Assembly (NCBI GenBank): GCA_023251285.1
Contig: JAHEZB010000109.1
Span: 1 to 6,946, forward strand
Length of the DNA stretch: 6,946 nt
Reading direction: 5' to 3'
From: Chitinophagaceae bacterium
GTDB taxonomy: Bacteria; Bacteroidota; Bacteroidia; Chitinophagales; Chitinophagaceae
Under the pieces are notes generated by a model, which saw nothing but the letters and a program-made list of their open reading frames with translations, did no database searches and had not been told where the DNA came from. Below are positions 1 to 5,465 of this stretch, piece by piece (the stretch's first letter is position 1; each line of letters starts with the position of its first letter). A program made the translations under genes and the position numbers.

Positions 1-1026
1 GCAATTGAAACCATTAATAGCCAACCGGATTCAATAAGACAATCACTAAAAGCAAAAAATATAAAGGGTGCGGCATATTTCTTTAGGGCTTTAGGATTTT
101 ATAATGTCGTGCAGTATTACTCAAAACCATACAATAAGGCCACCGCTGAAAACCTGCCGGGTATACCGTTGCGTCTTTCAAGTGATGCAAGCCTGCCTAC
201 CAAAAGAGCATCTTTGGAACAGAGTTGGCAACAAATTATAAGTGACCTGAAAACGGCAATCAACTTATTACCGGAAACAAATATTCCAATTACAAGGCCG
301 TCAAAAGCTGCTTCCTTTGCATGGCTGGCAAATGTGTATTTAAATATGGGGCAATATGACTCTGGGGAAAAATATGCAGATTCATGCCTGATGTTGAATA
401 AAACATTAATGGATTTTAACACAGTTCTCAAATCATCCACTTACAGCTTCACCCGATTTAATCCTGAAGTAATTTTTCAAAGCGTTACCAAATATCCAGG
501 TTCCTTATCCTATACCCATTATACGCTCGATAGTCTGTTGTACGCGTCATATGATAGCAATGATCTCAGGCGAAAGCTGTACTTTCAAAGCAATGGAGGC
601 GGAACTGTGGGCTTTATAGGAAGCTATGACGGAACCGCTGAGCCCTTTAATGGCATTGCAGCCGATGAAGTTTATTTAATCAAAGCTGAATGTGCTGCCC
701 GAAACGGAAATCAAAATGTTGCGATGGATTACCTCAATAAGCTTCTTGTAACAAGGTGGGTCAATGGTACATTTATCCCTTTAGCGGCAAACAGTTCGGA
801 AGAAGCTTTGGCAATTATTTTAAAGGAGCGACGGAAAGAACTTATTTTAAGAGATCGCAGGTGGTTTGATTTACGAAGATTGAATCAAGACGAAAAATTC
901 GCAAAAGTCCTCGTAAGGATTGAAAATGGAATCAGATATACATTACCTCCAAATGATAATAGATATACTTTTCAAATTCCCACAAATGTTCTTTCTATTA
1001 CCGGTATTGAGCCCAATATTCGTTAA
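1..1026 (+). CDS. SusD/RagB family nutrient-binding outer-membrane lipoprotein, 3' part
   Basis: The frame is open from base 1, so the first third of the gene, including the lipoprotein signal, lies outside the window; 341 codons remain. SusD-family proteins sit on the outer-membrane surface and, with a SusC TonB-dependent transporter, capture glycans or other oligomers. Family hallmarks are visible. Near the start of the visible part is the TPR-like stretch AKNIKGAAYFFRALGFYNVV, then GIPLRLS, then SWQQIISDLKTAINLLP. The C-terminal block has ADEVYLIKAECAARNGN, then KERRKELILRDRRWFDLRRL, and ends in a typical ITGIEPNIR tail. A GTG at 109 gives an apparent start but lies inside the conserved domain, so it is not the true start. 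The partner susC is presumably upstream, outside the window. The substrate cannot be told. The gene ends just before a strong terminator. Confidence 0.93.
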   Translation, partial: AIETINSQPDSIRQSLKAKNIKGAAYFFRALGFYNVVQYYSKPYNKATAENLPGIPLRLSSDASLPTKRASLEQSWQQIISDLKTAINLLPETNIPITRPSKAASFAWLANVYLNMGQYDSGEKYADSCLMLNKTLMDFNTVLKSSTYSFTRFNPEVIFQSVTKYPGSLSYTHYTLDSLLYASYDSNDLRRKLYFQSNGGGTVGFIGSYDGTAEPFNGIAADEVYLIKAECAARNGNQNVAMDYLNKLLVTRWVNGTFIPLAANSSEEALAIILKERRKELILRDRRWFDLRRLNQDEKFAKVLVRIENGIRYTLPPNDNRYTFQIPTNVLSITGIEPNIR

Positions 1027-1098
1027 ATAGTAGTGGAAACAATTTAAAAGAAGAACTGAATTACATAAATGAAATTTTATTCCACCCAACCGTCAATA

Positions 1099-1134
1099 AA
1101 AGAGGCTATCTTGACTTTTCAAGATAGCCTCTTT
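1099..1134. terminator. Bidirectional intrinsic terminator between convergent genes
   Basis: A perfect 16-bp inverted repeat (1099-1114 and 1119-1134) with a 4-nt loop, CTTT. The arm begins AAAGAGGCTATC. The outer A/T positions give a short T-run at the 3' end on either strand. It lies between the stop of the susD gene (1026, plus) and the stop of the DUF6520-like gene (1145, minus), exactly where a shared terminator is expected. Confidence 0.88.
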
Positions 1135-1144
1135 GTTACGCTTA

Positions 1145-1468
1145 TTATTGGTTTTTGAAATCAACCTGGCCAGTTACCGGATTTTGAAAATTGCTGCTTG
1201 CTGTTTTAGCAGAATTAACATCACCCTGGAGAGGTCTGGTTGGGTGCATTGGATCCTTTGTTCCAATAATTGCGCATAAGACATCACTTCCGGAACAAGG
1301 AGAAGTTGTTCCAGAATAAGTATAGCTGGATGCGAGACTCGGATCTGAGCTCGCATTTATTGTAAACCAGCCATCACTTTTAGGTGCTTTTGGTGCGGTA
1401 AAAGCACTTGCTGCAATTCCCATAACTATGGCAACCATAGCTAACATTGAAATTTTAAACTTTTTCAT
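1145..1468 (-). CDS. Small exported DUF6520-like protein
   Basis: A 107-aa protein. Residues 1-25 form a clear Sec signal peptide: the basic start MKKFK, a hydrophobic core MLAMVAIVMGIAAS, and a probable cleavage site near ASAFTA. The mature part is about 80 residues, rich in Ser, Thr, Asn and Pro, with one Trp (W34) and exactly two cysteines, C58 and C65 (PCSGSDVLCAI), which could form a small disulfide loop. This layout (short, exported, a Trp soon after the signal, a closely spaced Cys pair) is what I recall of the Bacteroidota family DUF6520, whose function is unknown. The ATG at 1468 is chosen because it gives the full signal peptide; the upstream leader is A-rich with no Shine-Dalgarno, as usual in this phylum. 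The gene lies 112 bp downstream of the MauE-like membrane gene on the same strand. An inferred link is that the membrane protein acts on the disulfide of this protein. Confidence 0.72.
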   Translation of the reverse strand: MKKFKISMLAMVAIVMGIAASAFTAPKAPKSDGWFTINASSDPSLASSYTYSGTTSPCSGSDVLCAIIGTKDPMHPTRPLQGDVNSAKTASSNFQNPVTGQVDFKNQ

Positions 1469-1502
1469 TTTTTTGTTTTTGAAAATTATTAATAAAGATA
1501 CC

Positions 1503-1520
1503 AGGGGCTGATCAGGCCCT
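1503..1520. promoter_or_regulatory. 18-bp near-perfect palindrome upstream of the DUF6520-like gene
   Basis: The sequence reads AGGGgCTGATCAGgCCCT: an 8-bp perfect palindrome core and 4-bp outer arms with one symmetric mismatch. On the minus strand it lies 35-52 bp ahead of the DUF6520-like start. A sequence resembling a Bacteroidota -7 element, TATCTTTA (1493-1500, consensus TAnnTTTG), follows it directly. No matching -33 TTTG was found. It could be an operator or just a short leader hairpin. Confidence 0.25.
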
Positions 1521-1580
1521 TTCGGTACATCTGTCTGCAGAACAGTTGTGCCTTATTGCAATAATATTTTTAAGCTGTTT

Positions 1581-2006
1581 TTACACAGCATACATTAATT
1601 TCTGTTTTCTTTCCAATACAATTCCAATAACGGTAAGAACGATAAAAAATAAATTGAACAGGAGATGTTGCTTCCAGCTGAGCTGTTGAATAATGCCGCC
1701 GCACGAACAGGGGAGGTGAATTCCTGACACCAACATTCCAGTTATGTAAAGAGTAAAAACGAGTAAAAGAATAAAGGAAGAATACAAACCTGCTGTTCGT
1801 GTATGCCTGATCGTTAGCATAACAACGATGATTAATTCTACTGTGGGAATAAGCCAAACAATAATTGCAGCAAACGGTTTAAGAATAGGAGAATTGCTTA
1901 CCTGAATTCTAAAAGTATCATACTCTAAAAGTTTGCTAAAGGCTGCATAAACAAAAAGCAATGCAAGGAGTGAACAAATGATTTCTATCGTAATTTTTTG
2001 CTTCAT
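1581..2006 (-). CDS. MauE/DoxX-like redox-associated membrane protein
   Basis: A 141-aa inner-membrane protein with four predicted helices at about residues 7-26, 43-66, 72-93 and 114-132. The loop between helices 3 and 4 holds C100-S-C102-G-G followed by IIQQLSWKQHLLFNLFF. A closely spaced Cys pair at this place, followed by a W..h.hhNLhh helix, is typical of the MauE branch of the DoxX/MauE superfamily. MauE itself is needed for maturation of disulfide-rich methylamine dehydrogenase. The N-terminal motif LLALLFVYAAFSKLLEYDTF also fits, and the length is usual for the family. No methylamine genes are nearby, so this is a general redox membrane protein, not mauE proper. It sits downstream of an AraC-type gene and upstream of a secreted two-cysteine protein, suggesting a role in thiol-disulfide handling (inference). 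The ATG at 2006 begins just before helix 1. Confidence 0.8.
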   Translation of the reverse strand: MKQKITIEIICSLLALLFVYAAFSKLLEYDTFRIQVSNSPILKPFAAIIVWLIPTVELIIVVMLTIRHTRTAGLYSSFILLLVFTLYITGMLVSGIHLPCSCGGIIQQLSWKQHLLFNLFFIVLTVIGIVLERKQKLMYAV

Positions 2007-2057
2007 TTTTTTAAAGTGTACTCTCTTTGTTTCTACTGCAAGTTAAAAGCGAAAAGA

Positions 2058-2091
2058 TTTGCAAGTGGCTGTAATAAGTTTGCAAGTGGCT
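2058..2091. promoter_or_regulatory. Tandem 13-bp direct repeats with a 21-bp period, a likely AraC-type operator
   Basis: Two identical 13-bp copies of TTTGCAAGTGGCT occur at 2058-2070 and 2079-2091. Their starts are 21 bp apart, i.e. two helical turns, so both face the same side of the DNA. AraC-family proteins typically bind as dimers to directly repeated half-sites with this period (araI1/araI2 is the classic case). The pair lies between the AraC-type gene and the MauE-like gene it precedes; the near copy ends about 51 bp before the MauE-like ATG. A weak -7-like sequence, TAACTTGC (minus strand, 2038-2045), would put the near repeat over the -33 position, as in activator-dependent promoters. 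The repeat is seen directly; the protein that binds it is inferred. Confidence 0.72.
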
Positions 2092-2134
2092 TTATTTTTA
2101 TAAGCTGTACTGGAACCTAAAGTAAAATATTCAC

Positions 2135-2479
2135 CTAATGAGGTTCTGCCTCTTTTCTGTATGATCCTGGGGGCTTGCCGAATCTTTTTTTAAAAGCAGT
2201 ATTGAAATTGCAGGTATAATTATATCCGGATAAATGGCTTATTTGCTTCAAACTTTTCCCGGTATTTTCTAATAAATATTTTCCTTTCTGTAATCGTTGT
2301 TCTGCCAGGTAATGGAAAAGGCCTAAACCGAATAATTCTTTAAAGCCGGCTTTTAATTTAGTGATGTTGATGAATGCATATTCTGCTATTTCAGAAATAC
2401 TGTGGTGATGCCTCGTGTCTGAGTCTATAAAATTTTTGGCGCGTTGAATACATTCTATATCGTAAGAGGATAACCGCAT
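2135..2479 (-). CDS. Short AraC-family transcription regulator (DNA-binding domain only)
   Basis: A 114-aa protein that consists almost wholly of the AraC/XylS double helix-turn-helix. The first HTH is at about residues 27-51 (SISEIAEYAFINITKLKAGFKELFG). The second is at about 75-109 and ends in the family signature FNTAFKKRFGKPPGSYRK. The linker helix FHYLAEQRLQKGKYLLE between them is also typical. AraC-family proteins usually carry a 150-200 residue effector domain; here only about 25 residues precede the first HTH, so any control must come from expression or a partner. An in-frame TAA three codons upstream (2483-2485) fixes the ATG at 2479 and shows the short length is not a choice of start. 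A possible promoter core, CAATTTTG (minus strand, 2508-2515), lies about 30 bp upstream. The probable target is the direct repeat at 2058-2091 just downstream. Confidence 0.9.
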   Translation of the reverse strand: MRLSSYDIECIQRAKNFIDSDTRHHHSISEIAEYAFINITKLKAGFKELFGLGLFHYLAEQRLQKGKYLLENTGKSLKQISHLSGYNYTCNFNTAFKKRFGKPPGSYRKEAEPH

Positions 2480-2530
2480 ATTTTAACAGGTTCATTATCG
2501 CTTTCACCAAAATTGATTTTAAAAAAAGAA

Positions 2531-2602
2531 AAAAAACACCCGTGTTTACACTGGCAGAGGCAAAAAAGATCCCTTTACCAGTATAAATACGGGTGGTTTT
2601 TT
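2531..2602. terminator. Long terminator-like hairpin with T-runs on both strands, in a divergent spacer
   Basis: The arms are about 2531-2554 and 2578-2602 (core CACCCGTG on the left, TACGGGTGG on the right), with two mismatches or wobbles and one bulge. Further pairing inside (GGCAGAGG with CCTTTACC) leaves a loop of about 11 nt. The right arm ends in TTTTTT, and on the minus strand the structure is followed by a run of T8, C, T7, so it has the form of an intrinsic terminator in both directions. However, it lies between the starts of two divergent genes (2479 minus and 2640 plus), where no upstream transcript is expected to end. It may insulate the two promoters, act as a leader attenuator for the 2640 operon, or end an unrecognised small RNA. 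Confidence 0.6.
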
Positions 2603-2639
2603 ATGGATAAAACATGCATCTTCGGCAAAAATTTATATT

Positions 2640-3002
2640 ATGCCAAACAACTTTATCAGTCTTGAAGCGGCCTCAAAGATGACCGCTTTGTATCGCGAGG
2701 AAATGACCAGAATCCTGGATTACCGGTTTGAAAGTGAAAATATTTTACCGCTATGTGAAACTTTTGACCGCGCTGCGTTTGATGCCTTGCTTAATGAAAC
2801 GGGGTGTACTGGGGTCAGGATCTATTATGGTATGAGTGAAGATCTGAAAGTGCATGCTATTGTGGTAGGCGTAAACAGTGACAATGAAGATATTCTTCCG
2901 GAAACAAATCTGGCGGAAGTTTCAGAAACAGACCCCGTGATCATTGAAGAAGCCTTCAGGTGCCCGGACGTTTGCCCTCCGAAATCAGCACTTAATTCAT
3001 AA
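2640..3002 (+). CDS. Conserved-type hypothetical soluble protein, first gene of a signalling operon
   Basis: A 120-aa acidic protein with no signal peptide or membrane helix. The N-terminus looks helical (ISLEAASKMTALYREEMTRILD). CETFDRAAFDALLNETGCTGVRIYYGMSEDLKVHAIVVGV then alternates helix and strand, like a compact alpha/beta domain. Next comes DNEDILPE and a C-terminal FRCPDVCPPKSALN tail with two Cys four residues apart. I recall similar uncharacterised proteins in Chitinophagaceae but no named domain, so no function is assigned. The tail cysteines plus C39 and C56 could bind metal or form disulfides. The gene opens an operon: the membrane gene starts 22 bp after its stop and the kinase and regulator follow. 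An ATG at 2603 is in another frame and stops after 20 codons; the ATG at 2640 is the sensible start. Confidence 0.8.
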   Translation: MPNNFISLEAASKMTALYREEMTRILDYRFESENILPLCETFDRAAFDALLNETGCTGVRIYYGMSEDLKVHAIVVGVNSDNEDILPETNLAEVSETDPVIIEEAFRCPDVCPPKSALNS

Positions 3003-3024
3003 AACTTTTTCATACATCGTATTT

Positions 3025-3714
3025 ATGTTCCTAAAAGTAATTTTTTCGGCCTTTAGTATTTTCATTGCAGGAATTATAGGCCTTATCCGTTTCAGGAAGA
3101 TCAACAAAATGTATTGGCCGATGATTTTTGTTGTATGGCTTGCGTGCATCAATGAGATTATTAGCTTTTGTTTATTTAAAAACAATCTTTCAACTGCTAT
3201 AAACAACAATATTTATGTTTTGATGGAAGCGATGGTGCTTTTATTTCTTTTTCGCAATTTTGGTATCTTTAACCGACGTAAATGGCTGTTCTGGACTGTA
3301 TGTGGCGGCCTTGCGGCATTATGGCTTTGGGAAAATTTTATAGGCGGGAAGATCTGGTGTATCAGCTCCTGGTTCCGTATTGTAAGTTCCTTTATCATTG
3401 TGTTAACAAGCATCGATGCCATAAGCAAACTGATGGTATTTGGCTCGCAAGAGTTTTTGATAATAAGAGGGCGTAGCTTATTCGCAAATGCTGCTTTTCT
3501 CATTTGCATCGGTACTATTATTTTCTTTACCTTTAAATTGCTCGTTGAGATTTTCTGGTTTTATGGTTTGAATGGCAGCGAGATTTTCAGAGTAAAGCTG
3601 TATGATATTTTAACCTATATCAATCTGTTAGTAAATTTAATTTACGCATTAGCTGTATTATGGGCACCACCGAAACAACGATATACCATGCTGTCATTTT
3701 CGCCTCACTGGTAA
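3025..3714 (+). CDS. Seven-helix integral membrane protein, putative sensor partner of the kinase
   Basis: A 229-aa protein with about seven hydrophobic helices at residues 3-21, 30-50, 59-78, 86-104, 114-135, 151-176 and 189-212, and almost no soluble part. Distinctive segments are IGLIRFRKINKMYWPMIFVVWLACINEIISF in helices 1-2 and NNNIYVLMEAMVLLFLFRNFGIFNR in helix 3. I know of no characterised family. The frame is open further upstream (a TTG at 2944), but that start would overlap the preceding gene by 59 bp and add a non-conserved, non-hydrophobic leader. The ATG at 3025 lies 22 bp after the preceding stop and directly precedes helix 1. Its 3' end overlaps the kinase gene by 55 bp. Since that kinase has only one helix and no sensor domain, this protein may be the membrane input module (inference). 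Confidence 0.82.
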   Translation: MFLKVIFSAFSIFIAGIIGLIRFRKINKMYWPMIFVVWLACINEIISFCLFKNNLSTAINNNIYVLMEAMVLLFLFRNFGIFNRRKWLFWTVCGGLAALWLWENFIGGKIWCISSWFRIVSSFIIVLTSIDAISKLMVFGSQEFLIIRGRSLFANAAFLICIGTIIFFTFKLLVEIFWFYGLNGSEIFRVKLYDILTYINLLVNLIYALAVLWAPPKQRYTMLSFSPHW

Positions 3715-4406
3715 TTGGAATCCTGTTAACGTATTTTTTTATTGTAGTGATCCATAGCCAGAAGGTAAATGTTGGGTTACGCAAAAAAAATGTCCTCGAA
3801 GAAATTGCAGGCCTTGAAAAAGAAAGGGCAAGGATAGGAGCAGATTTTCATGATGAACTTTCGCCACTCTTATCAACAGTAAAAACGAGAATAAATTTTT
3901 TTCAGTTAACCAATGCTGAAGATTTAGCAGAACGCCAACAAGCCAACGACCACATTGAGGAGGTGATAAAAAGAATGCGGCAAATCTCTTTTAATCTTAT
4001 GCCCAACACGCTTTTAAGGGATGGGCTGATCAAGGCCCTGGAAGAATATGTTGAATTCCTTAACCGTGTTCATCGTATCCGGTTCACCTTTACTGCAACA
4101 GAAGAATGTATGCTCGAAGAAAGTAAGGCAGTGAATGTATACAGAATTATGCAGGAAGTAATCCATAATGCGATAAAACATTCAAAAGCAAGCGAGATAA
4201 GTATTGAGATCAGGGACAAGAAAAATGCTATTGACATAAGAGTATGTGACAACGGCTGCGGTTTCAATTACAAAAAGAAATTAGCAGAAAAAACAGGAAT
4301 CGGCCTCGGAAGCATAAACAATCGAGTTATGATTACGGGAGGCAAAATGTTTGTAGATTCCCGCCCCCAAAAAGGCACCACTTATATTTTTAAAATACCA
4401 ACATGA
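3660..4406 (+). CDS. Sensor-less histidine kinase, HisKA_3 / HATPase_c (NarX/DesK class)
   Basis: A 248-aa kinase that autophosphorylates on His and passes phosphate to the regulator encoded next. In order: a short N-terminus, one membrane helix at about 12-31, a short linker helix (LRKKNVLEEIAGLEKE), and the HisKA_3 dimerisation domain with ERARIGADFHDELSPLL, where H64 is the phosphoacceptor. The HATPase_c domain shows the N box (YRIMQEVIHNAIKHSKAS, N170), the G1 box DNGCGF (197-202), the G2 box GIGLGSI (213-219) and the closing KGTTYIFKIP. All catalytic landmarks are present, so it should be active. What is missing is any sensor: no PAS, GAF, TPR or periplasmic loop. The ATG at 3660 overlaps the seven-helix gene by 55 bp; the next candidate starts would remove the membrane helix, so the overlap is probably real and suggests translational coupling. 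Confidence 0.93.
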   Translation: MGTTETTIYHAVIFASLVIGILLTYFFIVVIHSQKVNVGLRKKNVLEEIAGLEKERARIGADFHDELSPLLSTVKTRINFFQLTNAEDLAERQQANDHIEEVIKRMRQISFNLMPNTLLRDGLIKALEEYVEFLNRVHRIRFTFTATEECMLEESKAVNVYRIMQEVIHNAIKHSKASEISIEIRDKKNAIDIRVCDNGCGFNYKKKLAEKTGIGLGSINNRVMITGGKMFVDSRPQKGTTYIFKIPT

Positions 4407-4407
4407 T

Positions 4408-5055
4408 ATGTACGGACCAATTAATATACTGATTGCAGATGACCATCAAATATTCCGTAATGGTTTTAAGCTGATGTTTAGCAGAAGTGCAAAAATAAAA
4501 GTGATTGGCGAGGCTGCGAATGGAAAAGAAGCTTTTGAAGTTGCAGAGAGAATAAAACCTGATGTAATTCTTATGGATATCCAAATGCCTGTAATGGATG
4601 GTATTGAGGCAACAAAGGCATTGAAACAAAGCCGGCCAAAATTACCAATTATCGCGCTGTCGACATTTGATGAAAACATCCGGATAAAATCAATGATACA
4701 GGCGGGAGCAAGAGGATACCTTCTAAAGGATGCTAATGAAGCTGAAGTGCAACATGCCATCGAAGAGGTGATTAACGGCTATTGTTATTTTTCAGATACC
4801 ATAACTAAAAGAATTGCAGATATCACTTCTTTCATTGACTCGAACAGCGTTACTTTCGGCGGGATTCAATTCAAAGAAAATGAGATTAAGGTTATGAAGC
4901 TAATGTGTGAGGAATATTCCTCAAAACAGATTGCCGCTGAAATGGACTTAATGCCAAAAACCATTGAATGGTACCGGGATATTCTAAAGAAAAAAATAGG
5001 TTCAAAGACAATGGCAGGAATTATTGTGTTTGCAACAAAGAATGAAATTTGCTAA
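4408..5055 (+). CDS. Response regulator, REC + LuxR-type HTH (NarL/FixJ family)
   Basis: A 215-aa transcription regulator that should receive phosphate from the kinase encoded upstream. The REC domain (about 1-122) has the acidic pair D11-D12 (IADDHQIFRNGF), phosphoacceptor D57 (ILMDIQMPVMDGIEA), S85 (IIALST) and K107 (GYLLKDA). After a linker of about 30 residues, the C-terminal HTH (about 153-210) reads FKENEIKVMKLMCEEYSSKQIAAEMDLMPKTIEWYRDILKKKIGSK, a good match to the LuxR/GerE fold with TIEWYRD in the recognition helix. The gene starts 1 bp after the kinase stop (TGAtATG), so the two are surely co-expressed. No good terminator follows; the downstream 500 bp hold repeats. Targets are unknown, though control of its own operon is common for such systems. 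Confidence 0.95.
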   Translation: MYGPINILIADDHQIFRNGFKLMFSRSAKIKVIGEAANGKEAFEVAERIKPDVILMDIQMPVMDGIEATKALKQSRPKLPIIALSTFDENIRIKSMIQAGARGYLLKDANEAEVQHAIEEVINGYCYFSDTITKRIADITSFIDSNSVTFGGIQFKENEIKVMKLMCEEYSSKQIAAEMDLMPKTIEWYRDILKKKIGSKTMAGIIVFATKNEIC

Positions 5056-5126
5056 AGAAAGATTATATCAAATTCACAGACTTACAGGTACTAAAGAAGA
5101 TAAAGGGGCGAGGAAACACATTCCCC

Positions 5127-5147
5127 TGGTTCGTGGCACACGAAACA
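5127..5147 (-). repeat. Inverted copy of the intergenic repeat end
   Basis: A 21-bp stretch that is the exact reverse complement of 5282-5302, the end of the first direct repeat. It also contains its own small hairpin, TTCGTG-GCA-CACGAA (6-bp stem, 3-nt loop). The similarity weakens quickly to the inside. The pair could fold as a stem enclosing about 134 bp. Confidence 0.7.
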
Positions 5148-5232
5148 TCTTCGTTCGCATAAAACGGGCTATTTGAAAATCGACATTAATAAACACGTGT
5201 TTCATAAAATTTGGCAGATGAATAATAAGAAT

Positions 5233-5301
5233 GTAAATAATTTGTAGCAAGATTACAGTTCCCACTAACCCGATGAAAATGTGTTTCGTGTGCCACGAAC
5301 C
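5233..5301 (+). repeat. Intergenic direct repeat, copy 1
   Basis: A 69-bp unit that begins GTAAATAATTTGTAG and ends in the hairpin-forming TTCGTGTGCCACGAACC. Compared with copy 2 it shows about seven substitutions and one 2-bp gap, i.e. roughly 90% identity. No ORF of interest covers it. It lies in the spacer after the response regulator gene and looks like a dispersed intergenic repeat, though genome-wide copies cannot be checked here. Confidence 0.75.
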
Positions 5302-5311
5302 ACAGTGCGAG

Positions 5312-5340
5312 TGTCGTGCTTCGACAGGCTCAGCATCACA
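5312..5340. repeat. REP-like hairpin between the two direct repeats
   Basis: The arms 5312-5320 and 5332-5340 pair over nine positions with one wobble and one mismatch, around an 11-nt loop. The sequence GCTTCGACAGGCTCAGCA resembles a short palindromic element that I remember seeing often between genes in many bacterial genomes; this is from memory, not a search. Confidence 0.5.
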
Positions 5341-5342
5341 GC

Positions 5343-5413
5343 GTAAATAATTTGTAGTAAGATTACACTTCCTACTAACCGCATTAAAATGTATGTTTCA
5401 TGTGCCACGAACC
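5343..5413 (+). repeat. Intergenic direct repeat, copy 2
   Basis: The second copy of the 69-71 bp unit, starting 110 bp after copy 1. It keeps GTAAATAATTTGTAG, AAGATTACA and GTGCCACGAACC but has a G-to-A change in the hairpin arm (TTTCATGTGCCACGAA), so its hairpin is weaker than in copy 1. Confidence 0.75.
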
Positions 5414-5428
5414 CCGTCACGAGGATCT

Positions 5429-5460
5429 AAAAAAAGGAGGCCCCTGTAGAAACAAGGGCC
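5429..5460 (-). terminator. Intrinsic terminator, minus strand
   Basis: The arms 5439-5447 (GGCCCCTGT) and 5452-5460 (ACAAGGGCC) pair with one mismatch around a 4-nt loop. On the minus strand the hairpin is followed by TCC and then seven T (5435-5429), a standard intrinsic terminator. On the plus strand no T-run follows. It could catch minus-strand read-through from the 5928-6407 gene, or end a very short RNA from the promoter just ahead of it. Confidence 0.7.
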
Positions 5461-5465
5461 GATAC

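Noticed and set aside
1574..1589. A small hairpin (GCTGT/ACAGC) over the MauE-like stop codon as a terminator
   Set aside because: The stem has only 5 bp and no T-run follows on the minus strand, so it gives no support for termination between the two genes.
1570..1857. A 95-aa minus-strand ORF in another frame of the MauE-like gene
   Set aside because: It lies inside the well-supported 1581-2006 gene in an alternative frame and has no family features.
2603..2665. A 20-codon upstream ORF overlapping the 2640 start, as a leader peptide
   Set aside because: It has no run of regulatory codons and nothing resembling a ribosome-binding site; the overlap can be chance.
2944..3024. A TTG start giving a longer seven-helix protein
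   Set aside because: It would overlap the 120-aa gene by 59 bp and add 27 residues with no hydrophobic or conserved character; the ATG at 3025 fits better.
5104..5127. AGGGG/CCCCT as a terminator for the response regulator operon
   Set aside because: The stem has 5 bp with a 14-nt loop, and no T-run follows.
5074..5265. A 63-aa minus-strand ORF over the repeat cluster
   Set aside because: It runs across the inverted repeat copy and unrelated spacer, has no coherent domain, and its hydrophobic start comes from AT-rich DNA; it is most likely a repeat-derived false ORF.
5233..5413. The direct repeats as a CRISPR array
   Set aside because: There are only two units, each about 70 bp and imperfect, with a 41-bp spacer holding its own palindrome and no cas genes nearby.
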